In this document: in pieces, positions 1-8,804 of the stretch
Layout of the letters: each line of letters begins with the position of its first letter
Position numbering within the stretch: position 1 is the stretch's first letter
Assembly (NCBI GenBank): GCA_001683825.1
Contig: LXTR01000051.1
Location: 1-60,924 of the forward strand
Length of the DNA stretch: 60,924 bases
From: Flavobacteriaceae bacterium CP2B
GTDB taxonomy: Bacteria; Bacteroidota; Bacteroidia; Flavobacteriales; Flavobacteriaceae
Direction of reading: 5' to 3'
Notes under the pieces: generated by a model
Databases searched by the model: none
What the model was told of the DNA's origin: nothing
The model's input: only the letters and a program-made list of their open reading frames with translations
Made by a program: the position numbers and the translations under genes

Positions 1-90
1 TTTTATTCTTTTAATAAAGCTAAATTCACCCCTTTTAATAAGTTTATTACCTTTAACAAGTGTAGATATAAAGAGTAAAAACGTATATAT

Positions 91-277
91 TTAAGGTTTT
101 ATAACAATCAAATAATTATTATACCTAGATCTATTAACACTGTAACCAAACCAATGTACAAATCCATTAAATCCCCTCCTCCACTTCCATAGATAATTAT
201 TAGCTTCTAACTTTAACAATGAACCTTTTATAGTGGTAAGATTTTGTACAATTAGAAAAGACATCTTGGGCTTTACC
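91..277 (-). pseudogene. Truncated ORF remnant of unknown function
   Basis: The reading frame reads out of the end of the adjacent IS relic, so its first residues (MSIIRGTVQ) are IS sequence and the original 5' end is lost. The remaining ~60 residues are rich in aromatic and basic residues (WKWRRGFNGFVHWFGY). I recognise no family. It is probably the 3' end of a gene cut by the insertion element. Confidence 0.35.
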
Positions 278-814
278 TGAACTGTCCCCCGAATTATGGA
301 CACTTAAAAAAGCCCCATGATTCGGGGTTTTTGTGTATTTTTATCAAAAAACCTCATTATAATGGAGCCAACGATAGAAATGAGTACGGAGAATGAGTAA
401 AATTATTTTTAAAGAGATTCAAATAAAACAGCTAGAAAAAAATAAAAATGTATTAAAAGCGTCGGAACGTTCAATTAGCTATTGTCCAGATTTTAAAATA
501 AGAGCGGTAAAAGAAAATCAACAAGGAAAAGGTCCTAGCCAAATCTTTTTAGAGAATGAGTTTGACTTAGCTGTGATTGGTGAGAAGAAACCAAAACAAT
601 GCTTGAAGCGTTGGCGATGAATTAGATTACAAAGATTGTTAAATCTTTGAATCCCTTGAGCTCAACATAAAAGATTACATGGAGGAGTATAATTATAATC
701 GTTATCAGTGGACATTAAAAAAGATGGCTCCGATTGAATATCGGAACCATCTTTTAAGTGCTTGATTTTTCAGGGCTTTTTTATTAAACTGTCCATTTTA
801 TAGGATACAGTTCA
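278..814 (+). mobile_element. Internally deleted IS3-family element (537 bp relic)
   Basis: The ends are imperfect inverted repeats: the left starts TGAACTGTCCCCC and the right end, read inward, starts TGAACTGTATCC; both continue to an ATGGACA block. Inside are only the start of an orfA-type HTH gene and the end of an orfB-type integrase gene. Typical IS3 elements are 1.2-1.5 kb, so most of the middle is missing. No clear 3-4 bp target duplication is seen. Confidence 0.6.
393..765 (+). pseudogene. IS3-family transposase remnant (orfA head joined to orfB tail)
   Basis: The first 75 codons encode an orfA-type HTH start (motif VIGEKKPKQCLKRWR) and stop at 620. From about 659 another frame gives the characteristic IS3/IS150 integrase C-terminus with YNRYQWTLKKMAPIEYRNHL, ending at 765. 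The rest of the rve integrase core, including its DDE residues, is absent, so the element cannot transpose by itself. Confidence 0.7.
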
Positions 815-884
815 ACTTAGAGGTCTTTTGAACATTAAACTTATTTTTTCACGAGGACGTAATTGTTTTGTGAATATCTTCTTT

Positions 885-1727
885 CTATCTATGAACATGA
901 AAAATACGGAATACATATGGACATATAAAAGTAATTGCAAATCCTGTCATTGCATAACGGACAAAAATCAGCTCAGGGATGGATTTTTTTAGTATGACTT
1001 GTATAGCCATCACAAAAAAAAGTCCTGTTGTTATTTTACAAAGTTGCACTATAAATACATTCTTTTCATTAAAATTAACAAACTTTCTTTCTAGTATCAT
1101 ACCTATCGTAGTCCCTGTGGCGATACCTAGTACTTTATAATTTTCTACTTGATCCGTGAAATAATATGCAATAAGAGAGAATATTACTATCCCCCACTGC
1201 AAAAACGGTATTTTTATATCACTTATTTTCATTATAAATTTCACATATAAACAGATAATTACAACACCAATTATAATAGATCCAATCACATCACTAAACC
1301 AATGTACACGTAAATATAGCCTTGATATAGCGATAAGTACAATAAATACAGTTCCAATCAAATAAATTATTTTCTTTTTAAATAAAACCATTAAAGAGCT
1401 CCAAAATGTTGTCGTTAACTGTACATGTGTGCTCGGGAAAGAATAACCTGAAGCAGACTCTTCATATAGGGCCTGTATCCCATCGTAAGTAAATGGCCTT
1501 GGTATTTTTAAAAAACCTTTCGTCATTACACTAATATATCCAGATATACAAATTATATTTATCATATGAAATGCTTTTCTTTTAGATACACACCAGTATA
1601 TCATTGAAATGATAATTAAATATAACGTTTCACTTGCCATATTTGAAACAAATTTCAAATATGATGAAAGTGTAACATTTTCTATATTATTCATCCATTT
1701 TAGGAATGATACATCAAAATTAAACAT
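885..1727 (-). CDS. PAP2-family membrane phosphatase
   Basis: This 280-residue multi-pass membrane protein has the three PAP2 signature blocks: K-x6-RP (KGFLKIPRP), a PSTH version of the PSGH block, and SR-x5-H-x3-D (SRLYLRVHWFSD). The family dephosphorylates lipid phosphates such as undecaprenyl pyrophosphate or phosphatidic acid at the membrane; the substrate here is unknown. A longer frame opens with TTG at 1745, but that TTG overlaps the GGAGGT ribosome site that correctly serves the ATG at 1727, so I chose 1727. A terminator-like hairpin lies about 80 nt upstream. Confidence 0.85.
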   Translation of the reverse strand: MFNFDVSFLKWMNNIENVTLSSYLKFVSNMASETLYLIIISMIYWCVSKRKAFHMINIICISGYISVMTKGFLKIPRPFTYDGIQALYEESASGYSFPSTHVQLTTTFWSSLMVLFKKKIIYLIGTVFIVLIAISRLYLRVHWFSDVIGSIIIGVVIICLYVKFIMKISDIKIPFLQWGIVIFSLIAYYFTDQVENYKVLGIATGTTIGMILERKFVNFNEKNVFIVQLCKITTGLFFVMAIQVILKKSIPELIFVRYAMTGFAITFICPYVFRIFHVHR

Positions 1728-1804
1728 ATATAATAGTACCTCCAAACAATATATAAACTTGTACTTAACTTCAAAATAGACTATTTATTGCTAACGTTAT
1801 GTTA

Positions 1805-1838
1805 AAAAAGACAAACTTTCTTATAGAAGTTTGTCTTT
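1805..1838 (-). terminator. Terminator-like hairpin upstream of PAP2 gene
   Basis: The arms are AAGACAAACTT and AAGTTTGTCTT with a short loop and a T-run on the minus strand. It sits in the leader side of the PAP2 gene. Its stem word resembles that of the hairpin at 8213. Confidence 0.6.
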
Positions 1839-1996
1839 TCACCAAAAAACTTAGATTTTTTAATAAATTAATATTTGATTTAAAGTTAACAGTTCGACCA
1901 GTTGTTTGTTTTAGGAATTATGATGATTTTCTATTCTTTTAAGCTTTGGATTGAACCAATTTGCCAATCTCCTGATCTATAACATTTAATTCATTT

Positions 1997-3955
1997 TTAA
2001 CTGTTTGGTATTCTAAGTTTAGGAAATTGATTTAGTTGATCAATTATATGATCTTTTCTCTGAGTAATATTATTAATTTCATTTTTTCTATGATTAAGAA
2101 TTTGGTTAATACTACTATTTAATTCGTTAATTTGATTTTTAAGTAATTGTACTTGCTCATTTGGTTTAGGGTTACTAAGTTCATCTAGCTGTCTATTCAG
2201 TTCAATATAATTTTTGTCAATCTCACTTTGTTTTTGATAAATTTCATCTACCTTTTTACTAAGTTCAGTTCTTTCTTTATTAAGAGCATTATAATATTGA
2301 TGTTCTTGACTATAACCTAACAGCTTCGTGTTAACCTTTTGTAATTCACTGTTCAATCTATTTAATTCATTATTAGTTAATCGCCAATCATTATTAAGTT
2401 TTTTTAGCTTGTCATTAATGTGTTGGCGTTCAGGATCTTTTTCAGCTAGTTTTTTATTTATTTCTTTAGCTTCATCGAGAGCTTTTTTTTGGCTTGCTTC
2501 AAGCTCTTGACGATGTTTATGTCGTTTGCCTAGTTCATCAATTTTTTTATTAAGTTGCACTAACTCACTCTCTAACTCTTGTTGTTTTTTGTTAGATTTA
2601 TCGAATTCAGCTAATTGTTTTTTTGTATTATCTATTTTTTTATTACATTCCTCTAACTCGTTCTCAATTTTTTCTAACTGTTTATTATATTCGCCTATGT
2701 GATTTTTTAATCTCGATATTTTATTATCAGAATTTTTATATTTATCAGCTAATTCCCTTAATTCATTATCTAGTTTGTTTATATAATACAAATACTGACC
2801 GGACTTTTTGTTCAATGCTTCTTGCACTTTAAAAAGTTCCACCAATTTAGTATTAAGTTCGGCTTTCTTTTTAGCAAGTTCCTTTGATTCAGCGATTCGA
2901 TTAATTAAATCTTCTCGCTTTTTATTAAGATCATCTTTTTCATTTTTTATTTTCTTATCAAATTCACTTTGTTGTTTAATTAATTCCATAATTAGACTTA
3001 ATAATTCAGCTTTCCGATCATTAAGTTTCTTAATCTCACTATTAAGTTCTAAGCGATTTGAATCCTTTTTATTTAATTCCAATAGTCGACTTTGAGATTC
3101 CTTTAACTTATTTTTAAGATCTTGAAGCTGTGGACTTTGCTGCTTAAGCTGTGACAACTTTTGATTCAATTCTTCCAGCATTCTTTCAAGATCCTTACGT
3201 TGTGAATTTAACTTGTCAAATTCATCTATTTTTTGATTTATTACATCACGCCTTTTATTCAATTCATCTAATTGCTTTTCTTTATTAACTAGATCTTCAA
3301 AATTCAACACGTTAAATATAAATTGAGCATATTCTTCACGTGTTACAGATTTATAAGGTTCAAATAATCCATTCCCTGTACCAGAGACAAGTTGATTCGA
3401 CTGTAAAGCACTAATTGCATCATTTGCCCAGTAATCTTTCGCTACATCACGAAAATTATGTTTTCCTACTACAGGTATATTAAAAGCATTTTTGATAACC
3501 TGGGTCATCTCTGCACGACTTATTGGAGATTTCGGACGAAAATTCCCTTTCTCATCACCACTAAAAATCCCCATTTTTGTTAAAGTCAAAATTTCATCTA
3601 AAAACATAGTAGAACTTTTATTTACATCACGATATGGATTTTGAGCTTCTGCCTCTACTTCCTTTTCAGGAAACTTAATACGATAAATAACAGCAGCTAC
3701 TTGTTCCCTTGTGACTGAATCACCTAATCCAAATTTATTATTACCATAACCTACTATGATTTCTTTTTTTAAAAGATTATTTATAGCTACATTTGCCCAA
3801 TGATTTGATGGAACGTCCAGAAATGCTGGGACCATTTGATCTGGAACTATTTTTTTTAAATCACTTTCAGCTTGTGTGGAATTAATATTTCCTCCAAATA
3901 AAATACTTCCTATTAACGTGAATGACGTAATAGCTTTTATCTTTCTTTTTTTCAT
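1997..3955 (-). CDS. SLH-domain protein with long coiled-coil tail
   Basis: The 652-residue protein has an N-terminal signal peptide (MKKRK..., cleavage after TQAES-like region), then three SLH repeats at roughly residues 45-215, which bind pyruvylated secondary cell wall polymer in the B. cereus group. From about 220 to 645 it is an almost uninterrupted Lys/Glu/Leu/Asn coiled coil with recurrent LNKK-type heptads and no recognisable C-terminal domain. The start is the ATG at 3955, which has AAGGAG eight bases upstream; the open frame extends to 4060 without a ribosome site. Likely an extended rod anchored to the S-layer polymer; partner unknown. Confidence 0.85.
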   Translation of the reverse strand: MKKRKIKAITSFTLIGSILFGGNINSTQAESDLKKIVPDQMVPAFLDVPSNHWANVAINNLLKKEIIVGYGNNKFGLGDSVTREQVAAVIYRIKFPEKEVEAEAQNPYRDVNKSSTMFLDEILTLTKMGIFSGDEKGNFRPKSPISRAEMTQVIKNAFNIPVVGKHNFRDVAKDYWANDAISALQSNQLVSGTGNGLFEPYKSVTREEYAQFIFNVLNFEDLVNKEKQLDELNKRRDVINQKIDEFDKLNSQRKDLERMLEELNQKLSQLKQQSPQLQDLKNKLKESQSRLLELNKKDSNRLELNSEIKKLNDRKAELLSLIMELIKQQSEFDKKIKNEKDDLNKKREDLINRIAESKELAKKKAELNTKLVELFKVQEALNKKSGQYLYYINKLDNELRELADKYKNSDNKISRLKNHIGEYNKQLEKIENELEECNKKIDNTKKQLAEFDKSNKKQQELESELVQLNKKIDELGKRHKHRQELEASQKKALDEAKEINKKLAEKDPERQHINDKLKKLNNDWRLTNNELNRLNSELQKVNTKLLGYSQEHQYYNALNKERTELSKKVDEIYQKQSEIDKNYIELNRQLDELSNPKPNEQVQLLKNQINELNSSINQILNHRKNEINNITQRKDHIIDQLNQFPKLRIPNS

Positions 3956-4411
3956 AAAAATCTCCTTTATGCACTGTTTAAATTTCCCTATGTGCGTTTT
4001 CTCTGTGTGCATTGACTTATGTTCATAACCTGAATTTTTCTCCTCTTTTAGAAAAAACATATGACTGACACATATACAAATTATAAAAGCAATGTATAAA
4101 TTAATAGCATTTTTGTTAGGGGAAGAATAATAGATAATTAAATAAAGATTTTTTTATAATTTATGATATAATTTAAATTTTATATTCCTTTGACACTTTG
4201 TAAAATTACGTTTCTTAACAAATTAGATAGTTCAACTTATTAATTATATTATTCGTATATCGCAATTAATTAAGTAGCACGAACAATCATCAAAATTATA
4301 TATTAAATACATTATTTTAACATTTATATATACCTTTCTCCATCTAACATATCAATTCTTTTTATCGAATCGTGGGCATATCCTATTAAACAATCTAACT
4401 TTAATCTTTGA
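3956..4411. other. AT-rich intergenic region, no gene seen
   Basis: Very AT-rich sequence upstream of the SLH gene. It should contain its promoter, but I see no convincing -35/-10 pair, gene or structured repeat. Confidence 0.5.
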
Positions 4412-4585
4412 TCAATTCCCCCCACCATTTAACCCACATTCATTTTTGGGTATTCTATATATTTTCCCATTAAATGCTGTCCATTCTTGATTGTAATCAT
4501 CAGTGTATTGCATATTAAAATATCCAAAAAGGACTAGTCCTAGTAAAAGCGCTATAAACATTATAAGACCATATTTTACGTTCAA
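4412..4585 (-). CDS. Small membrane protein, 57 aa, TTG start
   Basis: An AAGGAG ribosome site precedes a TTG codon at 4585. The frame encodes 57 residues: one hydrophobic segment (GLIMFIALLLGLVLFGYF) followed by a polar tail containing QEWTAFNGKIYRIP and a single Cys. Codon use and the well-placed ribosome site support a real gene. Family not recognised; predicted single-pass, short N-terminus. Confidence 0.55.
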   Translation of the reverse strand: MNVKYGLIMFIALLLGLVLFGYFNMQYTDDYNQEWTAFNGKIYRIPKNECGLNGGGN

Positions 4586-4688
4586 TCTGTAAAACTCCTT
4601 TCTTTTTACTTAAATAATAAATACTTTATTTCATATAACAGAGTATTATATTATCAAAAATTACAGTAGTAATAGATTTTTAAATAAA

Positions 4689-4730
4689 AACAAACAACGC
4701 TTACAAATAATGTAAGTGTTGTTTGTTTTT
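4689..4730. terminator. Bidirectional terminator hairpin
   Basis: AACAAACAACGCTTACA is followed after a short loop by its complement and a T-run. It has T-runs on both strands. No coding gene ends next to it. Confidence 0.6.
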
Positions 4731-5021
4731 ATCGATAGGGATATATCAAATTAATTATAGCGACATGCAAAGATTATTATGTATTATTTTTTACCCTTTA
4801 TAAAAGTATTTTTCAAACTCCGCTCTACATCATATTGATTGTATTATTTAGATGGATACTTTGTTTACCTCTGTTAAGTCCAGTATCTATTCTATTCACT
4901 AATAATTCAATTAGGCAATAAATACCATTCCCATTTTATTGTGTCCCATCAGCCTATCAATTTCCAATCGATAGCTGTATGTAGTCTAATGAATTATTAA
5001 ACATGCATCACTTAACAGTTT

Positions 5022-5070
5022 AAATCCCTACGTTTCCCCATGGTAACAATCTTGGGATTTAAACTGTTAA
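5022..5070. repeat. Perfect 17-bp inverted repeat
   Basis: Arms TTAACAGTTTAAATCCC and its exact complement are separated by 15 bp. There is no following T-run, so it is not a standard terminator. Confidence 0.6.
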
Positions 5071-5131
5071 AATTTTAATTAATTTAAAAATGAGTATAAA
5101 AAATTAAAGCCATATAATCTATGTTAATTAA

Positions 5132-5167
5132 AAATACCTAAAACAAATGCTGTTTTAGGTATTTTTT
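5132..5167 (+). terminator. Rho-independent terminator hairpin
   Basis: AAATACCTAAAACA, a short loop, the complement TGTTTTAGGTATTT and a run of T. Confidence 0.65.
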
Positions 5168-5479
5168 CCTTTAGTTATATGTAAAGAACCTCTTTTTCTA
5201 TTAAGTTTAGTCCGACTGTCGAAATCTGGTAACAATCTATTACAGTATTAATCTGCTAGAAAAAATAAAAAATTATAGACAAAAAGAAAAACGCTCCCAA
5301 CCGACCAAAGTTTAGAACGTCTTTCAAAGAACAAAATGCATCTTGTACCTTTTTAAGTTTAAAAACTATTACTACTATTATACAATTTTTAAACAAGGCT
5401 TGCAAGTGGCATAGTTTCTAATATTCAAAATTAGGAGAAATGCCTTTTTCTTTTGTCTCTAAAAAGGAGAAATTAAATA

Positions 5480-6503
5480 ATGAACAATGTAATAAAAAGA
5501 AGACACACCATACAATATGCTCAAATTCATAACAATCCTTTACAAAATGATTTAGTTGACTTACGTGCAATTGGTCTTCTTTCTCACCTTATGAGCCTAC
5601 CTAGTGATTGGATTATTTATAAAACACAACTTTATAAGAAATTTAGCAGAAAAAATATAGATGCCGCTTGGAAAGAACTTGCCAATAAGAACTATATAAT
5701 TGGATTTAACTGTTACGTAAACGGAAAAAAACAATCTTTTTATAATGTATCTGATATTCCATTTAAATCTGAGGAATTTGTGGAATTTATCCAAGGTACT
5801 ATTACAGAATTAATATATTCTGGATATTCAGTAAAATCCTTAAGTCCCATGAACGGTGGATCCCTTGATATTGATAGAGATTTAACTGATGTACTCAATG
5901 TACATCAGTTTGAAACTTTTAATACTGAGAGTAGTGTACCGACAGTACAGTACTGAGAGTACTGTACTGTCGGTACACATACAAAAGATAAAGTAAACAA
6001 AAAAACACAAAAAAATCTTGAAGATGATAAACCGACTGTTTTATACACAATTAGGAATAATACAAAAAACCTGAAATAGAAACCATTAATCAAAAAATGC
6101 ATCCCACACCACTCTTGATTGATAGCGAAATATCAAAAATTAACAATAAGGTTAGAGATATATTCAAAAATAATATACAAAAAAGATCATTTGATTCTGT
6201 ATTGAAAAAGTGTATAAATAATTACAATAAAGGTACTGTACCAAACTACGAAAATTATCTAATTACATCTATTGAGAATAAAATTGAAGAATTAGAAATT
6301 CGTAGAAAAAAAGAAAATAGTTTTATACCCAAAACAAAAAAAGAAGATGCAGAACAGAAATTGCTCCAGAATGGTTATCTGAACAGAAAAATACAGAAAC
6401 CCTATCATTAGGTGAGAGGAGTAAACCTCAAATCCCGTCCCAAAAAACGATTGAAGATGAGAGAAAACAACTAATGGAAATAATAAAAAAATATAAAAAA
6501 TAA
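5480..6503 (+). pseudogene. Broken replisome-organiser/DnaD-like replication gene
   Basis: The first 158 codons encode an N-terminal winged-helix segment like those of plasmid and phage replication initiators (ARGIGLLSHLMSLPSDW-type motif: LRAIGLLSHLMSLPSDWIIY). A TGA at 5954 interrupts the frame, which then continues in phase as EYCTVGTHTKDKVNKK. A second lesion is a one-base loss in an A6 run near 6072, moving coding into the frame with MHPTPLLIDSEISKI. A third shift near 6358 restores a typical tail, IAPEWLSEQKN, ending at 6503. The ribosome site AAAAAGGAG is intact. This was probably an accessory replication protein; it is now non-functional unless the lesions are sequencing errors. Confidence 0.7.
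5934..5978. repeat. 45-bp near-perfect palindrome carrying the stop codon
   Basis: Two 21-bp perfect arms (starting GTGTACCGACAGTACAG) flank a three-base centre. The TGA that truncates the replication-type ORF lies at the start of this centre. It would form a very stable hairpin in RNA or a cruciform in DNA. Confidence 0.85.
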
Positions 6504-6575
6504 AATTTATACAAAATCTATTACTAAATATCATAACTTATATTTTTTAAATTAAAGACTTTTAAATATCTTTTG

Positions 6576-6618
6576 TTTTTACACATATTAAATTTATAAA
6601 GATTTAATATGTGTAAAA
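6576..6618. terminator. Terminator hairpin after broken replication gene
   Basis: TTTTTACACATATTAAAT and its complement with a short loop, ending in a T/A-rich run, about 70 bp past the pseudogene end. Confidence 0.6.
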
Positions 6619-6761
6619 ATCCAATTGACAAAAGTTTTATTATTAGGCTAAGATTGATTTTAGAAATTTTTGAAAGGATGTGATTCGTCAATAGTCTCTC
6701 AAGTAAAAGATATGTGCACAAAGAGGTAATAAGGTAATACCTTTTATTTTTTAACTACAAT

Positions 6762-6776
6762 TGATAATGATTATCA
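6762..6776. promoter_or_regulatory. Fur box (perfect 7-1-7)
   Basis: TGATAATGATTATCA is a perfect 7-1-7 inverted repeat matching the Bacillus Fur operator. It lies about 220 bp upstream of the NEAT-domain gene and suggests iron-repressed expression. Confidence 0.75.
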
Positions 6777-6996
6777 ATATTGATCATTGTTTGGAATTAC
6801 ATTTATAGACATGAGTACGATTTTTTAAGCTCCTTGGTTTCTTTACAATATTAAAGGTTATTATTATGTCTATATAGTGACTATAGTTGGATATAGCTTT
6901 GTGAAATTTTATGCAATGCCATATTAAACGCTTATTACAAAGACTTTTTAACAAATTCCACCCTAATAAACAATATTGAAAGGTGATGAATATAAC

Positions 6997-7456
6997 ATGT
7001 TAAAACACTTAAAAAATCATTGTTGCATTTACTATATTAATTTCTATAACCACATTAGGATTACAAATAACTAAAGCCGATACACTACTAGCAGATGGGA
7101 AATATACTGTTAATTTTAAAGTATTGCAAAGTAGTAATGATAATGAGTCTAGAATGAACAGCTATGTAAAATCACCAGCAACCTTAACAGTTAAAAATAA
7201 TAAAAAATATATCTCATTTAAGGTAAACAGTAGTTCTTATATTAAAGGTTTACAAATCAAAAAAGGGAATAAATTTGTAGAAACAGCCGTATTGGAGAAA
7301 AATATTCAGGAAAATTCACGTATTGGAGAATTTGAAGTAGATAACTTATTAAATATTCTAGATAGTAAAGTACATGTGAAAATTCCAGTCATTTATGATT
7401 AAACATACGATATTCGAATTTTCTTTGATACAAATGTTTTCCCTATTGTTAAATAA
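6997..7456 (+). pseudogene. NEAT-domain heme-binding protein (IsdX1-like), broken
   Basis: The reconstructed product is about 152 residues: signal peptide, then a NEAT domain (YTVNFKVLQS, YVKSPATLTVKNNKKYISF, EVDNLLNILDSKVHVKIP). Two lesions are seen. An extra A in the A-run at codon 7 shifts the signal peptide out of frame (460 bp is one more than a multiple of three). A TAA at 7400 falls exactly inside the C-terminal heme-ligand motif: the sequence reads IYD-stop-TYDIRIFF, so the canonical YxxxY pair is split. The ribosome site AAAGGTGATG is intact. Length and architecture match secreted hemophores of the B. anthracis Isd system; a Fur box lies upstream. Confidence 0.75.
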
Positions 7457-8212
7457 AGAAATAGCTTACTACTGTAATAATTAAAAAAGTTAATTTTCTA
7501 TTAAATCCATTAATAATTTTAATAAATTACTTTTTTATTTAGTATACAACCTTAAGGGTTTTCTATAGTCCTTAAGGTTGGCTTTAATATAAATACTAAT
7601 AAGTTAATTCTATATACTCCTTACTTATCATCTCAGTGCACTGAAATATTAATAAAATTCTATACTTAATTTAGAATTTTATTCTCTCATAAACTATAAT
7701 AATGGAACTAATAACTATTTAAAGTATATTAAGCTTTGTATTATTTTATGCTCCCTATGTTTTTAATACTATTCCCCATTTATTCCCCATTGCGCTCTAA
7801 CTTTTTAACAATTACTTTACTATTTTTATAAATACGATTTTTAACCCCTTTTATAAAAAGAAATCACTGCAATTAGTTTAAATACACAAATTAATGTTAT
7901 AGCAACTATTTTTCTAACATAACCATAAGTTGTAACAATTAACCTATAAAATTTCCTTTCTATTTCTAATTCCTTCTTAATTATACAAAATAGGATAATC
8001 ATCATCTTTTTAGACATATACAGTTAATAAAATCGTTATTCACACCATGTTATTAGTATATAAAATTCTCCCACCAAACAAATAAATTAGGAATTATGTT
8101 ATCAATTTTTTATCCTGGATTCTTATCATCTATAGCATTCTATATAAATCTTATGGTATTATATAGATAGAAAATTTGTTTCCATTGTTTATACTCTATT
8201 GTACGTAGCGTG
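7457..8212. other. AT-rich spacer with one hairpin
   Basis: There is an imperfect inverted repeat at 7547-7579 (CAACCTTAAGG and CCTTAAGGTTGG) and a possible 58-aa ORF on the minus strand (7841-8017). Nothing else is supported. Confidence 0.4.
7841..8017 (-). CDS. Possible 58-aa hydrophobic peptide
   Basis: An ATG-initiated open frame of 58 codons encodes a basic peptide with a C-terminal hydrophobic stretch (VAITLICVFKLIAVISFY). There is no ribosome site in front of the ATG, so this may be chance. No family recognised. Confidence 0.25.
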   Translation of the reverse strand: MSKKMMIILFCIIKKELEIERKFYRLIVTTYGYVRKIVAITLICVFKLIAVISFYKRG

Positions 8213-8261
8213 AAGGACAAACCTTACGCCCTGTTAACTCGGGCGAAGTTTGTCCTTTTTT
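8213..8261 (+). terminator. Leader hairpin upstream of thioredoxin-like gene
   Basis: AAGGACAAACCTTACGCCC pairs with GGGCGAAGTTTGTCCTT, followed by seven T. It ends 21 bp before the start codon of the next gene, so it is placed to attenuate that operon rather than to end a gene. Confidence 0.75.
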
Positions 8262-8282
8262 TACTTTAAGGAGGAATTTACT

Positions 8283-8765
8283 ATGAAAAAAATCTACAAA
8301 ATCGGAGCAGTTATAACAACTTTATGTGTTATTGGTATCACGATCTTTACTTTAACTAAAAATGAATCAGTCAAAACAGAAATAGTAACACCTGAAAAAA
8401 CAATTGTATCTGCTGCAGATGTAAAAGGATTACCTGAAAATATAAAAGATATTTCAAAAGAAGAATTAAAGCAAAAAATACAATCCCATGAAGAGTTCAT
8501 TGCGTATTACTATCAACCAACCTGTCATTATTGTAAAAAGGCTGCACCAGATATCAATCGTATGTCAAAAAAGCATGATAGAACTATCTATCGTATTGAT
8601 ATCTCTACCTCAGAAAATCAAAGTGCCTTTCAAGAGTTCGACATTCCAGGCACTCCAGTTGTTGTAGCTTATAACAGAGGTGAAGAAGTTGAACGTTTAG
8701 AAGGAGCCGTGTCAGCTGCTACCTATGATGGATTCTTTGCAAGACGTAATTCGAGCGCTAGCTAG
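8283..8765 (+). CDS. Membrane-anchored thioredoxin-fold protein
   Basis: 160 residues with an N-terminal signal anchor (KIYKIGAVITTLCVIGITIF) and an extracytoplasmic thioredoxin fold. The redox motif is C-H-Y-C at about residues 81-84 and the cis-proline loop is GTPVVV. Such proteins act on disulfides of exported proteins. The ribosome site AAGGAGG fixes the start at 8283; the open frame extends upstream without one. It forms an operon with the DUF418 gene 40 bp downstream. Confidence 0.85.
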   Translation: MKKIYKIGAVITTLCVIGITIFTLTKNESVKTEIVTPEKTIVSAADVKGLPENIKDISKEELKQKIQSHEEFIAYYYQPTCHYCKKAAPDINRMSKKHDRTIYRIDISTSENQSAFQEFDIPGTPVVVAYNRGEEVERLEGAVSAATYDGFFARRNSSAS

Positions 8766-8804
8766 TATAGTGCTCGTTTTTCTTTGGAAGAAAGGAGAAT
8801 TAAC

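Larger units (their letters stand above)
4731..5479. other. Non-coding region with two inverted repeats
   Basis: No ORF is supported. It contains a perfect 17-bp inverted repeat at 5022-5070 and a terminator hairpin at 5132-5167, then the leader of the broken replication-type gene at 5480. Confidence 0.5.
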
